Source of the DNA: Bradyrhizobium huanghuaihaiense | GTDB lineage: Bacteria; Pseudomonadota; Alphaproteobacteria; Rhizobiales; Xanthobacteraceae | Direction: 5' to 3' | Assembly (NCBI RefSeq): GCF_007830635.1 | Contig: NZ_VLLA01000022.1 | Coordinates: 62,001 to 126,000, forward strand | DNA: 64,000 bases | Shown: positions 7,437 through 16,466 of the stretch, piece after piece | Position numbering within the stretch: the first letter of the stretch is position 1 | Layout: each line of letters opens with the position of its first letter | The notes under the pieces: generated by a model | Database searches by the model: none | Told to the model about the DNA's origin: nothing | Seen by the model: the letters and a program-made list of their open reading frames with translations, nothing else | Made by a program: the position numbers and the translations under genes

Positions 7437-8408
7437 ATGACACTTGATGTCTCGCGTCGGTCCCTGCTCGCGCTCGGTGCCGGCCTTGGTGCCAGCGCGC
7501 TTCTTGGCAGCAGTGCGATCGCACGCGCGCCCAAGCTCGGCACCCAGACGCCCTACTGGCACCGCTTCGTTCTCGGCGATGCCGAAGTGACCGTCGTATC
7601 CGACGGACCGCTGCCGCTCGGCGATCCCTCCGGCACCTTCACCGGCGTTCCCAAGGAAGAGGTGAAGAAGATGCTGGCGGACAATTTCCTGTCGCCCGAC
7701 AACGTCGTGCTCGAGCAGAACTCACCGATCGTGAACACCGGCGACAAGCTGATCCTGTTCGACACCGGCATGGGCTCATCCAAGATGTTCGGCGCCACCA
7801 CTGGCCGGCAGCAGAAGAGCATGATGGAGGCCGGCATCAAGCCGGAGGACATCGATGCGGTAGTCTGCTCGCACGCGCATATCGACCATATCGGCGGCAT
7901 CGTGGACGACGGCGGCAAGCCGCTGTTTCCGAACGCGCAGATCTACATCTCCCAGAGCGATTTCGACTTCTGGACCGACGAAGGCAAGATGGGGAGCGCG
8001 GCCAAGGACTTCGTCGTGCACGCGCGCAAGAACCTGCTGCCGGTGCGCGACCGCATCGTGTTCTTCAAGGACGGTCAGGAATTCCTGCCCGGCGTGCAGG
8101 CGATCGCGGCGCCCGGTCACACCGTCGGTCACACCATCTTCATGGTCTCCTCGGCCGGCAAGTCGTTCGCCTTCCTCGGCGACCTCTCGCACCATTCGGT
8201 GCTCTTGTTGGAGCGGCCGCGGATGGAATTCTCCTACGACACCGACCCGAAGCAGGCGGCGGAGTCGCGCGTGAAACTGCTGACCATGCTGGCGGCCAAC
8301 AAGACGCCGGTGATGTCCTATCACTTCGCCTGGCCCGGCTACGGCCATGTCGCCAAGGCCGGTGAAGGATTCCACTATTATCCCGAACCGATGCAGATGA
8401 CGCTGTAG
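7437..8408 (+). CDS. Tat-exported MBL-fold metallo-hydrolase
   Basis: A 323-residue metallo-beta-lactamase-fold protein. The start at 7437 (MTLDVSRRSLLALGAG) has a GGAGGA ribosome site and gives a twin-arginine-like signal, SRRSLLALGAGLG, so the protein is probably exported folded. The metal motif SHAHIDHIGG (about residues 143-152) and later histidines in APGHTVGH and LGDLSHH complete a two-metal site. The family includes quorum-quenching lactonases and aryl hydrolases; the substrate cannot be deduced. A paralogue with the same layout lies at 26728-27729. The downstream NAD(P)-binding gene begins 249 bp later, so co-transcription is uncertain. The open frame reaches back to 7293, but that extension lacks a signal-like start. 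Confidence 0.88.
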   Translation: MTLDVSRRSLLALGAGLGASALLGSSAIARAPKLGTQTPYWHRFVLGDAEVTVVSDGPLPLGDPSGTFTGVPKEEVKKMLADNFLSPDNVVLEQNSPIVNTGDKLILFDTGMGSSKMFGATTGRQQKSMMEAGIKPEDIDAVVCSHAHIDHIGGIVDDGGKPLFPNAQIYISQSDFDFWTDEGKMGSAAKDFVVHARKNLLPVRDRIVFFKDGQEFLPGVQAIAAPGHTVGHTIFMVSSAGKSFAFLGDLSHHSVLLLERPRMEFSYDTDPKQAAESRVKLLTMLAANKTPVMSYHFAWPGYGHVAKAGEGFHYYPEPMQMTL

Positions 8409-8657
8409 CCAGTGACATCGCGCCCGGGTCGCCGTGCGCGGCCGGGGCGCCGTTATCTGATCCGCGCGCGCGACGGAGGGGAATGATCGCTGACCCATTC
8501 CCCTCCCCGAACACATCTGGAGCATTTTTCGGCAAGGCAGGCCCGTTCCAGGCAAGAGCCCGCCGTATTGCTCGGCTAAGACTCTGCTCGCATCATTCAT
8601 CGCCGCGAGGGAACGCCCCTGGCGCACTCGCGGTCGAAAATGCCGAGGAGACATGCC

Positions 8658-9401
8658 ATGAAGATCGTCGTGATCGGCGGTACCGGTTTGATCGGATCCA
8701 AGCTCGTAGCGAAGCTGAAGCAGCAGGGCCACGAGGCCGTGGCCGCCTCGCCGAAGTCGGGCGTGAATGCCGTCACCGGAGAAGGTCTCGCGGCCGCGCT
8801 GGCCGGCGCTGACGTCGTGGTCGACGTCGCCAACGCACCGTCCTGGGAGCCGGCCGCCGTGCTCGAATTCTTTCAGCAGTCGAGCAAGAACCTCGCGACG
8901 ACGGAGGCCGCGGCGGGCGTCAAGCATCACGTCGCGCTGTCGATCGTCGGCACCGATCGCTCGCCCGACATCGCTTATTTCCGGGCCAAGCTCGCGCAGG
9001 AGAGCATCGTCAAGGCATCGTCAGTGCCCTACTCGATCGTGCGCGCCACGCAATTCTTCGAATTCCTCGGTGCCATCGCCGAGACCGGCGCGGCTGACGG
9101 GCGGGTCGTCGTTCCATCGGCGGCGTTTCAGCCGATCGCATCCGACGACGTGGCCGCTTGTCTCGCAGAGGTCGCGACGGGGCAACCGCTCAACGGCACG
9201 ATCGATATCGCCGGACCTGAAAAGGCGCCCTTCAACGAGTTCGTTGCGCGCCGTTTGAAGGCGGCGGGCGACAGCCGCCCCGTCGTGGGCGACGCCAAGG
9301 CCGGATATTACGGCTCCCCCATCGAGGACACTTCGCTGGTCCCGCTCGGCGAGGCCAGGCTTGGGAAGACGCCACTCGCAGCATGGCTGGCGACGGTCTG
9401 A
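8658..9401 (+). CDS. NAD(P)-binding NmrA/SDR-like oxidoreductase
   Basis: A 247-residue atypical short-chain dehydrogenase of the NmrA-like group. The Rossmann motif MKIVVIGGTGLIGSKL opens the protein, and the rest follows the NAD(P)H-binding pattern with HHVALSIVGTDRS and YSIVRATQFFEF. The usual YxxxK catalytic pair is not evident, so it may sense the redox cofactor or reduce a flavin or quinone substrate rather than act as a classic dehydrogenase. The start at 8658 has GAGGAG upstream; an earlier in-frame ATG at 8640 adds only six residues. A cupin gene follows 31 bp downstream and is probably co-transcribed. Confidence 0.85.
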   Translation: MKIVVIGGTGLIGSKLVAKLKQQGHEAVAASPKSGVNAVTGEGLAAALAGADVVVDVANAPSWEPAAVLEFFQQSSKNLATTEAAAGVKHHVALSIVGTDRSPDIAYFRAKLAQESIVKASSVPYSIVRATQFFEFLGAIAETGAADGRVVVPSAAFQPIASDDVAACLAEVATGQPLNGTIDIAGPEKAPFNEFVARRLKAAGDSRPVVGDAKAGYYGSPIEDTSLVPLGEARLGKTPLAAWLATV

Positions 9402-9432
9402 GGATTCAGGTCACGGCAACGAAGGACATCCC

Positions 9433-9855
9433 ATGCGCAGACTGTTGATCGCGACGGCCGCGTGCGCCGTCGTCTTCCTGCCGGCACAGGCCGCCGAGAC
9501 GCAGCCGGCAGCGAAATCGGCCAAGGTGAGCGTGGTGTTCGACCATGCTCTGCCGAATGTTCCGGGCAAGAGCATGAAGGGCGTGCTGGTCGAATATGGT
9601 CCCGGAGGCTTCTCACCGGCCCACATCCACGCGCGCTCCGCGTTCATCTATGCGACGGTGCTGGAGGGCGCGATCCGAAGCCAGGTCAATGACGAGCCCG
9701 CAAAAGTCTATCAAAAGGGCGAGAACTTTTTCGAGAAGCCCGGCGATCGCCACGCCGTCAGCTCCAACGCCAGCGACACCGAGCCTGCGAAGCTGCTGGC
9801 CGTGTTCGTGGTGGACACGGCAGACACCGAGCTCACGACGCCGATCTCGAAGTAG
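9433..9855 (+). CDS. Exported cupin-domain protein
   Basis: A 140-residue small cupin with an N-terminal signal peptide (MRRLLIATAACAVVFLPAQA, cleavage expected after AQA). The cupin core shows GGFSPAHIHARSAF (first metal histidines), GENFFEKPGDRHAVSSNAS (second motif with Glu and His) and a C-terminal strand. Small periplasmic cupins of this type are common in rhizobia and mostly uncharacterised. It starts 31 bp after the NAD(P)-binding gene and precedes an alpha/beta hydrolase by 167 bp. The frame is open back to 9361, but the signal peptide fixes the start at 9433. Confidence 0.85.
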   Translation: MRRLLIATAACAVVFLPAQAAETQPAAKSAKVSVVFDHALPNVPGKSMKGVLVEYGPGGFSPAHIHARSAFIYATVLEGAIRSQVNDEPAKVYQKGENFFEKPGDRHAVSSNASDTEPAKLLAVFVVDTADTELTTPISK

Positions 9856-10022
9856 CGCCGGCTGCAGGGCCGCCAAACGGGCTCGATGTGCAATTTCGCA
9901 TTCGCCCGATTATCCTTGCCGTCCTCTGTCGGCTGAATTGATGGCGCGTTAGACGTAAAGCTCTCCTGCTTCGCGTTCCACGAGCAGATGCGCTCGCCCT
10001 CAAGCAGCCAATGGAGACCATC

Positions 10023-10709
10023 ATGACCAAACCCGGCATCGTTTTCGCACACGGCCTCTGGGCTGACGGATCGTGCTTCGGCAAGCTGATTCCGACGTTG
10101 CAGGCCGAACGCCATGAGGTCATGGCGAGCCAGCACGGCCTCGATTCACTCGCAACCGACGTTGCCGCCGTGACGGCATGTCTTGGCCGCGTTCCGGGGC
10201 CAGTGGTCCTCGTCGGCCACTCCTACGGCGGCACGCTGATCACGCACGCCGGAACCGATCCGCGGGTCGCCGCGCTGGTCTACATCGCCGCGCTCGCGCC
10301 CGATGCCGACGAAACCTCCCAGAGCCAGCTTGCCAAGTTTCCGACGACGGAGGTGTTCAGCCATCTCGATGCGCCGCAGGGGCGCATCTGGCTCAAGCCA
10401 AGCGGCCTCAAATATTTCGCGGGAGATCTGCCCGAGGCCGAGCAGAAGCTGGTCTATGCGACTCAAGGAGCGCCGGTGGCAGACCTCTTCAACCAGAAGG
10501 TCGGTGGCACGGCGTGGAAATCCAAGCCGAGCTGGTATGTCCTCGCGACCCAGGACCAGACCGTTCACCCGGACCTGCAGCGCTCCGTCTCGAAGCGCAT
10601 GAACGCCACGGTGACCGAAGTCACCTCGTCCCACGTCCCCATGCTGTCGAAGCCGGATGTGGTCCTGGACGTGATCCGCAAGGCCGTGAGCGCGGTCTCC
10701 AAGAGCTGA
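10023..10709 (+). CDS. Alpha/beta hydrolase
   Basis: A 228-residue alpha/beta-hydrolase. IVFAHGLWADGSCFGKLIP supplies the oxyanion region and VVLVGHSYGGTLITHA the nucleophile elbow, with Ser in GHSYGG. The acid and histidine are likely Asp in ATQDQTVHPD and His in SSHVPMLS. It resembles the small esterase/salicylate-esterase-like hydrolases often annotated only as alpha/beta fold. I prefer the ATG at 10023, with GGAGA seven bases upstream, over the one at 10011. It lies in the same direction as the cupin and NAD(P)-binding genes and converges on the RND pump gene. Confidence 0.88.
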   Translation: MTKPGIVFAHGLWADGSCFGKLIPTLQAERHEVMASQHGLDSLATDVAAVTACLGRVPGPVVLVGHSYGGTLITHAGTDPRVAALVYIAALAPDADETSQSQLAKFPTTEVFSHLDAPQGRIWLKPSGLKYFAGDLPEAEQKLVYATQGAPVADLFNQKVGGTAWKSKPSWYVLATQDQTVHPDLQRSVSKRMNATVTEVTSSHVPMLSKPDVVLDVIRKAVSAVSKS

Positions 10710-10715
10710 CATCGG

Positions 10716-10746
10716 CAGGCCCGGCGACGCGTGTCACCCGGGCCTG
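10716..10746. terminator. Hairpin between convergent hydrolase and RND genes
   Basis: CAGGCCCGG (10716-10724) pairs with CCGGGCCTG (10738-10746) around a 13-base loop. It lies in the 41-bp gap between two convergent stop codons. No T-run follows, so the call as a bidirectional terminator is tentative. Confidence 0.45.
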
Positions 10747-10750
10747 TGAT

Positions 10751-13700
10751 CTATTCCGCTGGCTCCGCGACCGCAGCGGGCGTTGCGGCGGTACCGGTCT
10801 GCTTGCCCGGAAATATCCTGCGGACCAGCACGAACAGCGCGGGTACGAAGAAGATGCCGAGCACGGTTGCCGCGATCATGCCGCCGGCAACGCCGATGCC
10901 GACCGCGTTCTGGCTGGCGGAGCCGGCCCCCGTCGCCACCGCCAGCGGCAGCACGCCGAGGATGAAGGCGAGCGATGTCATCAGGATCGGGCGCAGGCGC
11001 TGGCGCGCGGCGTGCAGCGTCGCCTCGACCAGGCTACGGCCGGCCGCGATCTGCTCCAGCGCGAATTCGACGATCAGGATCGCGTTCTTGGAGGCGAGAC
11101 CGATCGTGGTCAAAAGGCCGACCTGGAAATAGACGTCGTTGGCTTGGCTAAACAGCGTCGCCCCCACCAGCGCGCCGAGCACGCCGATCGGCACCGTCAG
11201 CATCACCGCGAACGGCACCGACCAGCTCTCGTAGAGCGCGGCGAGGCTGAGGAAGACGATCAGCAGCGAGATCGAATAGAGATACAGCGTCTGGCTGCCG
11301 GTCAGCCGCTCCTGGAACGACAAGCCGGTCCATTCGTGGCCGTAGCCCTTCGGCAGCCTGGCGATCTGCTCCTCCACCGCCTGCATCGCGACGCCGGAGC
11401 TGATGCCCTGCCCGGCCTGGCCCTGCAGCTCGACGGCGGCAACGCCGTTGTAGCGCTCGAGGCGCGGCGAGCCGAAGCTCCAGCGATCGGTGGCGAGCGC
11501 CGAGAACGGCACCATGGAGCCTGAGGCATTGCGGACGTACCAGCGGCCGATGTCGCTGGTGTCCATGCGGAACGGCGCATCGCTCTGCACATAGACCTGC
11601 TTGACGCGGCCGCGGTCGATGAAGTCGTTGACATAGGCGCCGCCCCACGCCGCCGACAGCGTGGTGTTGAGGTCGCTGAGGCTCACGCCGAGCGCGGTGG
11701 CCTTGGCCTGGTCGACGTCGAGGTTGAATTGCGGCGTGTCGTCCTGGCCGTTCGGCCGCGCCTGCGCCACGCGCGGGTCCGCCGCGAGCTGGCCGAGCAG
11801 CTGGTTGCGCGCCTTGATCAGCGCCTCGTGACCATTACCGCCGGTGTCCTGGAGGTAGAGGTCGAAGCCGCCGGCATTGCCGAAGCCGGGGATCGACGGC
11901 GGCAGCACCGCGAACACCATGGCGTCGCGGATCTTCATGAACGCGCCCATGGCGCGGCCCACCACGGCCTGCGCCGACGTCCCCGGATGCTCGCGCTCGT
12001 CGAACGGCTTCAGGCTGACGAAGGCGAGGCCGACATTCTGCCCCTGCCCGGCGAAGCTGAAACCGCTGACCGCGAACACGCCCTCCACCGCATCCTTCTC
12101 GTTGTCGAGGTACTGATGCTCGACCTGCTTGATCACGTCGAGCGTGCGCGCCGAAGTCGCGCCGACCGGAAGCTGGATCAGGGTCATGATCGTGCCCTGA
12201 TCCTCCTCGGGCAGGAACGAGCTCGGCAGCCGCTGAAACAGGACGACCATGGCGGCGACGATCGCGACGAAGGCGATGATCACGCCGGCGATGCGCCTGA
12301 TCGCGGCGCCTGCAGTGCGCTGATAGCCGTCCGCCATGCGGTCAAAGCCGCGGTTGAACAGGCCGAAGAAGCCGGCTTGCGTGCCGTGATGCTTCGGCGG
12401 CTTCAGGATGGTCGCGCACAAGGCCGGCGTCAGCACCAGCGCCACCAGCACCGAGAGCAGCATCGCCGTGACGATGGTCAACGCGAACTGCCGGTAGATG
12501 ATGCCGACCGAGCCGTTGAAGAACGCCATCGGGATGAACACCGCCGAAAGCACGACGCCGATCCCGACCAGCGCGCCGGTGATCTCGCGCATGGATTTCT
12601 CGGTCGCCTCGCGCGGAGAGAGATGCTCCTCGACCATGACGCGCTCGACGTTCTCGACCACGACGATGGCGTCGTCGACCAGAAGGCCGATCGCCAGCAC
12701 CATCGCGAACATCGTCAGCGTGTTGATGGAATAGCCCGCGAGCGAGAGCACGCCGAACGTGCCGAGCAGCACCACCGGCACCGCGATGGTCGGAATGATG
12801 GTGGCGCGCCAGCTTTGCAGGAATACGAACATCACGACGAAGACGAGCGCGATGGCCTCGAACAGCGTGTGGATCACTTTCTCGATCGACAGCTTGACGA
12901 ACGGCGTGGTGTCGTAGGGATAGACGACGCGGAGCCCCTCCGGCATGGTGGCACCTAGCTGGGCCACGCGCGCCTTCACCGCTTCCGAGGTCGCGACCGC
13001 ATTGGCGCCGGTCGCAAGGCTGATGCCCATGCCGGCGGCCGGCTTGCCGTTGTAGCGCGCGGCGGAATCGTAGGACTTCGAGCCGAGCTCGACACGCGCG
13101 ACGTCGCCGATGCGGACCGTCTGGCCCGATGTCGCGGTGCGCAGGATGATGTCCTTGAACTGCTCGACCGTCTGCAGGCGGCTCTGCGAGGTGATGGTAG
13201 CATTGAGCTGCTGGCCGCCGACCGACGGCAGTCCGCCGAGCTGGCCGGCCGTGACCTGTGTGTTCTGGGTCTGGATCGCCGCGATCACGTCGCCCGGCAT
13301 CAGATTGTACTTGGTCAGCTTGTCGGGATCGAGCCAGATGCGCATGGCGTATTCGGCACCGAACAGCGTGACCTGGCCGACGCCGGCGACGCGGCTGATG
13401 GGATCATTGACCGACGAGGCCACGTAATCGGCGATGTCGCTGGCGGCGAGCCTTCCGTCCTCGGAGACGAAGCCGAGCACCATCAAAAAGCTCGCCGACG
13501 ACTTCACCACCTTGATGCCCTGCTGCTGCACGACCTGCGGCAGCAAGGGGGTTGCGAGCTGGAGCTTGTTCTGCACCTGCACCTGGGCGATGTCGGCGTC
13601 GGCCTCGTTGGTGAAGGTCAGCGAGATCTGCACGACGCCGGTCGAGGTGCTCGACGACGACATGTATTGGAGATAGTCGAGGCCCGTCATGTTCTGCTCG

Positions 13701-13894
13701 ATGACCTTGGTCACCGAGTTCTCGGCCGTCTCCGCATTGGCGCCGGGATAGGTCGCCGTGATCGTGACCACGGTCGGCGCGATCTGCGGGTATTGCGCGA
13801 TCGGCAGCCGCATGATCGCAAGAACGCCGCCCAGCATGATCAGGATGGCGATGACCCAGGCGAAGATCGGCCGTTTGATGAAGAAATGCGACAT
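10751..13894 (-). CDS. RND multidrug efflux pump, inner-membrane permease (AcrB/HAE1 family)
   Basis: A 1047-residue resistance-nodulation-division pump, the normal family length. It starts MSHFFIKRPIFAWVIAILIM, has two large periplasmic loops (about residues 40-340 and 560-870) and twelve membrane helices. The proton-relay aspartates are seen in GLLVDDAIVVVENVERV and the relay lysine in TIGLASKNAILIVEF. It pumps hydrophobic drugs or solvents using the proton gradient. It lies 5 bp after the adaptor gene in one operon; the outer-membrane channel is not in this window, so a TolC-like partner must be encoded elsewhere. A divergent TetR gene probably controls the operon. Confidence 0.97.
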   Translation of the reverse strand: MSHFFIKRPIFAWVIAILIMLGGVLAIMRLPIAQYPQIAPTVVTITATYPGANAETAENSVTKVIEQNMTGLDYLQYMSSSSTSTGVVQISLTFTNEADADIAQVQVQNKLQLATPLLPQVVQQQGIKVVKSSASFLMVLGFVSEDGRLAASDIADYVASSVNDPISRVAGVGQVTLFGAEYAMRIWLDPDKLTKYNLMPGDVIAAIQTQNTQVTAGQLGGLPSVGGQQLNATITSQSRLQTVEQFKDIILRTATSGQTVRIGDVARVELGSKSYDSAARYNGKPAAGMGISLATGANAVATSEAVKARVAQLGATMPEGLRVVYPYDTTPFVKLSIEKVIHTLFEAIALVFVVMFVFLQSWRATIIPTIAVPVVLLGTFGVLSLAGYSINTLTMFAMVLAIGLLVDDAIVVVENVERVMVEEHLSPREATEKSMREITGALVGIGVVLSAVFIPMAFFNGSVGIIYRQFALTIVTAMLLSVLVALVLTPALCATILKPPKHHGTQAGFFGLFNRGFDRMADGYQRTAGAAIRRIAGVIIAFVAIVAAMVVLFQRLPSSFLPEEDQGTIMTLIQLPVGATSARTLDVIKQVEHQYLDNEKDAVEGVFAVSGFSFAGQGQNVGLAFVSLKPFDEREHPGTSAQAVVGRAMGAFMKIRDAMVFAVLPPSIPGFGNAGGFDLYLQDTGGNGHEALIKARNQLLGQLAADPRVAQARPNGQDDTPQFNLDVDQAKATALGVSLSDLNTTLSAAWGGAYVNDFIDRGRVKQVYVQSDAPFRMDTSDIGRWYVRNASGSMVPFSALATDRWSFGSPRLERYNGVAAVELQGQAGQGISSGVAMQAVEEQIARLPKGYGHEWTGLSFQERLTGSQTLYLYSISLLIVFLSLAALYESWSVPFAVMLTVPIGVLGALVGATLFSQANDVYFQVGLLTTIGLASKNAILIVEFALEQIAAGRSLVEATLHAARQRLRPILMTSLAFILGVLPLAVATGAGSASQNAVGIGVAGGMIAATVLGIFFVPALFVLVRRIFPGKQTGTAATPAAVAEPAE

Positions 13895-13899
13895 GACGA

Positions 13900-15105
13900 T
13901 TACTGCTCGGTTGTGGCGGGTGCGGGCCGCGCACCGGCCTGCCGCGTCGGGTTCACCGTGAGACCGGTTGCCGGATCGACCGCGACCTCCACCGTCTTCA
14001 CGGGTGCGCCGGGACGGGCCTTCTGCGTTCCGTCGACGACGAGGCGATCACCCGGCTTGGCGCCTGATCGCACCAACCAATTGCCGTCGACGTCCTCGCC
14101 GAGATCCAGCGTGCGCTGCTCGATCTTGCCGTCCTTGTCGACGAACATCGCCACCGCCTGCCCCAGCGGATTGCGCGAGACCGCCCGCTGCGGCACCAGG
14201 ATCGCGTTCGGATCGACGCCGGCGACGACGCGCGCGCGTACATACATGCCCGGCAGCAGCGCCCGCTCCGGGTTGGCGAAGATCGCGCGCGAGGAGACCG
14301 AGCCGGTGCTCTCGTTGACGCTCGCATCGGTGAAGCCGTATTTGCCCTTGTGGCCGTAGGTCTTGCCGCTCTCCATCAGCAATTCGACCTGCACGCCGTC
14401 GGCCGGGCGCTTGAGCGTTCCGCTCGCGATCTGGTTGCGCAGCCGCTCCATCTCCGAGGTCGACTGGTCGAGGTCGACGTAGACGGGGTCGAGCTGCTGG
14501 ATCGTCGTCATGGCGGTCGCCTGGCTTGCGGTGACCAGCGCGCCGGGCGTGATCGACGATTTGCCGATCCGGCCCGAGATCGAGGCGGTGACCTTGGTGC
14601 GGTCGAGCGAGATCGCGGCGGTCTCGCGGTTGGCTTCGGCCGCCTTCACGTCGGCATCGCCCTGCTTGTAGGCGGAAACGGCATCGTCGACGTCCTGCTG
14701 GCTCGCCGCATTGGTCTGCAGAAGCTGGGTCTTGCGCGCAGCCTTCAGCTTGACGCTGACCAGCGTCGCCTCGGCCCGCTGTACCGCGGCCTCGGAGCTC
14801 GCCAGCGCGGCCTTGTACTGAACGGGGTCGATCTCATAGAGCAGATCGCCTTCCTTCACCTCGGCGCCCTCCACGAAATCGCGCTTGAGCAGGATGCCGG
14901 TGACCTGCGGCCGGACCTCGGAGACCTGGTAGGCGACGACCCGCCCCGGCAGGACCGTCGAGATCTTCGCCTCCTGCGGCTTCAAGGTCAGCACGCCGAC
15001 CTCCGGCACCATCTGTCGTGGTCCCGCTTGCTGGCTCTGCTCGCCGCAGGCTGCGAGCGACAGCAGAGCGAGTAACGGAACAGCGCGAACGATCGGGGGA
15101 CGCAT
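13900..15105 (-). CDS. RND efflux periplasmic adaptor (membrane fusion protein, AcrA/MexA type)
   Basis: A 401-residue lipoprotein adaptor. The start at 15105 (MRPPIVRAVPLLALLSLAAC) gives a signal peptide with lipobox LAAC. The lipoyl halves are at VSEVRPQVTGILLKRDFVEG and TKVTASISGRIGK, separated by a coiled-coil hairpin rich in Ala, Glu and Gln (about residues 95-165). The C-terminal barrel and membrane-proximal domains follow, and the tail is rich in Pro and Ala. It links the RND pump to an outer-membrane channel. A longer open frame starts at 15150 but would bury the lipoprotein signal. It is the first gene of the pump operon. Confidence 0.95.
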   Translation of the reverse strand: MRPPIVRAVPLLALLSLAACGEQSQQAGPRQMVPEVGVLTLKPQEAKISTVLPGRVVAYQVSEVRPQVTGILLKRDFVEGAEVKEGDLLYEIDPVQYKAALASSEAAVQRAEATLVSVKLKAARKTQLLQTNAASQQDVDDAVSAYKQGDADVKAAEANRETAAISLDRTKVTASISGRIGKSSITPGALVTASQATAMTTIQQLDPVYVDLDQSTSEMERLRNQIASGTLKRPADGVQVELLMESGKTYGHKGKYGFTDASVNESTGSVSSRAIFANPERALLPGMYVRARVVAGVDPNAILVPQRAVSRNPLGQAVAMFVDKDGKIEQRTLDLGEDVDGNWLVRSGAKPGDRLVVDGTQKARPGAPVKTVEVAVDPATGLTVNPTRQAGARPAPATTEQ

Positions 15106-15166
15106 GATGACGATCCATGGGCTGAGGTTGCGGGCCTCCCGGGAGGCCATTTACATTGACACATCT

Positions 15167-15206
15167 GGAAACTATGTAGTTTCCATCAGGAAACTTGGGA
15201 GTTTCC
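15167..15206. promoter_or_regulatory. Two tandem TetR-type operators
   Basis: GGAAACTATGTAGTTTCC at 15167-15184 has perfect 8-bp arms around TG. GGAAACTTGGGAGTTTCC at 15189-15206 has perfect 7-bp arms around TGGG. The centres are 22 bp apart, two helical turns, so two dimers could bind on one face of the DNA. They lie in the 184-bp gap between the efflux operon and the divergent TetR gene. A TTGACA hexamer at 15156-15161 adjoins the first site. Confidence 0.75.
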
Positions 15207-15289
15207 TTCTCCGAAGTCAAGTGCTAGGCTGCCCCGATGCGTCCGCTCAAGCAGTCGTGAACCGCCCCCAACTGAACGACAGGTTTTGC

Positions 15290-15952
15290 ATGGCGAGGAA
15301 ATCCGTCAGCCGCCGACAAGCCGGCGGCAGTCCGCCCCCCGAACGGGACGTCGCCCTTCCCGCGCCCGATGCGCGCCTGGCGCATTTGCTGGCGGCGGCG
15401 AAGGACACCTTCACCAGCAAGGGCTTTGCCGCGACGACGATGGACGACATAGCCGGCGCCGCCGGAATGTCGAAGAAGACGCTCTACAAATTGTTCGCGA
15501 GCAAGACCGAGCTGTTCCGCGCCATGCTGCTCCGCAGCCTGCCCGAAGCCGATTACGCCGACACCCCTGCGGAAGGATCGCCGGTGACCCGGCTCCGAAA
15601 CATGCTCCGGGAGGCAGCGGACGTGGCGCTATCGCCGGGCGAGATCGCGCTGCAGCGCCTGATCATCGGCGAACGTCAGGCCTCGCCGGAGCTGGGGCGC
15701 ATGTTCGCCGAGGTCATCATGGAGAGCGGCACGGAGCATATCGTCGAGTTGCTCAAGACGATCCGCCTCGAGCCCCGTTTCGAGGGCGTGCCGCTGCGCC
15801 TCATTTCCGAAATGCTGTTCGGCATGGTGTTCGGTCACGACCATTTCAGGCTGCTGACCGACACCGAATTCCGGATCAACCGCCGCGTCCTGGACCGCCG
15901 GATCGACCTTGCCATTGCGACGTTCTGTGCGGCCGAGGATCAGGCGAGATAG
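15290..15952 (+). CDS. TetR/AcrR family transcriptional regulator
   Basis: A 220-residue TetR-type repressor. The DNA-binding domain spans about residues 25-72: LLAAAKDTFTSKGFAATTMD, then DIAGAAGMSKKTLYKLFASK, which is the recognition helix. The C-terminal ligand domain resembles the AefR-like group (LQRLIIGERQASPELGRMF). It is divergent from the RND operon, with two symmetric operators between them, so it most likely represses the pump and itself. I chose the ATG at 15290 (MARKSVSRRQ); the frame is open back to 15104, but that part would cover the operators. Its 3' end overlaps the remnant of a TSUP permease on the other strand. Confidence 0.92.
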   Translation: MARKSVSRRQAGGSPPPERDVALPAPDARLAHLLAAAKDTFTSKGFAATTMDDIAGAAGMSKKTLYKLFASKTELFRAMLLRSLPEADYADTPAEGSPVTRLRNMLREAADVALSPGEIALQRLIIGERQASPELGRMFAEVIMESGTEHIVELLKTIRLEPRFEGVPLRLISEMLFGMVFGHDHFRLLTDTEFRINRRVLDRRIDLAIATFCAAEDQAR

Positions 15953-16322
15953 CCGGACACACCGTCCCACAACAGCTTCAGCGCGGTAATGACCAGCAGG
16001 CCGTAGCAGGCCCGATAGATCTGCTGCTGCCGTGCAGCCGCCAGCCGAGCCAGACGCCTGAGGGAATGGCGAGCAGCCACGCGGCCATGACGATCTTCCA
16101 GTAGCGCAGTGCGAACAGGTCCATCGCGATGAACAATGGCGCCAGCAGGCCGCCGGCTGCTTACGACCTCGGGGGCCGACCGTCCGTGTTTCGGAAAAAC
16201 AGACCGGGCAGCACAGAGGGCAGTCCAAAGGTCAATCCGAGGAATGCCAGAAACAGATCGAGATAACTCAGTGGCAACGTCGTCACTCCGCTGGCACCGG
16301 CGACCCGGTGCAATTTGCTCAT
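15940..16322 (-). pseudogene. Remnant of a TSUP (TauE/SafE) sulfite-exporter-type permease
   Basis: Three pieces of one membrane protein lie in different frames. An N-terminal piece reads LPLSYLDLFLAFLGLTFGLP (near 16280-16220). A middle piece reads AMDLFALRYWKIVMAAWLLA and then IPSGVWLGWRLH (near 16120-16030). The C-terminus reads QQIYRACYGLLVITALKLLW and DGVSGYLA, then stop (near 16028-15940). These match the ends of TSUP permeases of about 260 residues, so the gene has lost its centre and carries at least two frame changes. It overlaps the end of the TetR gene and cannot make a working permease. Confidence 0.75.
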
Positions 16323-16466
16323 TGCCCGGAATATGATCCGATCCTGATATCGGTACAATAATAACATTGCTCTCGGTGCAATTTCAGCCGGCAGCACGAC
16401 GCGCCCTCGCCTCCGGCCGGAGGTGAGTGTTCGTCGCTCGTCGTTCTGAGAGGATTGGTCGCGCGG

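Noticed and set aside
10178..12958. Long plus-strand frames (10178-11524, 11729-12958)
   Set aside because: They run opposite the RND pump gene, are rich in Arg/His/Asp/Gln as antisense frames are, and lack any domain.
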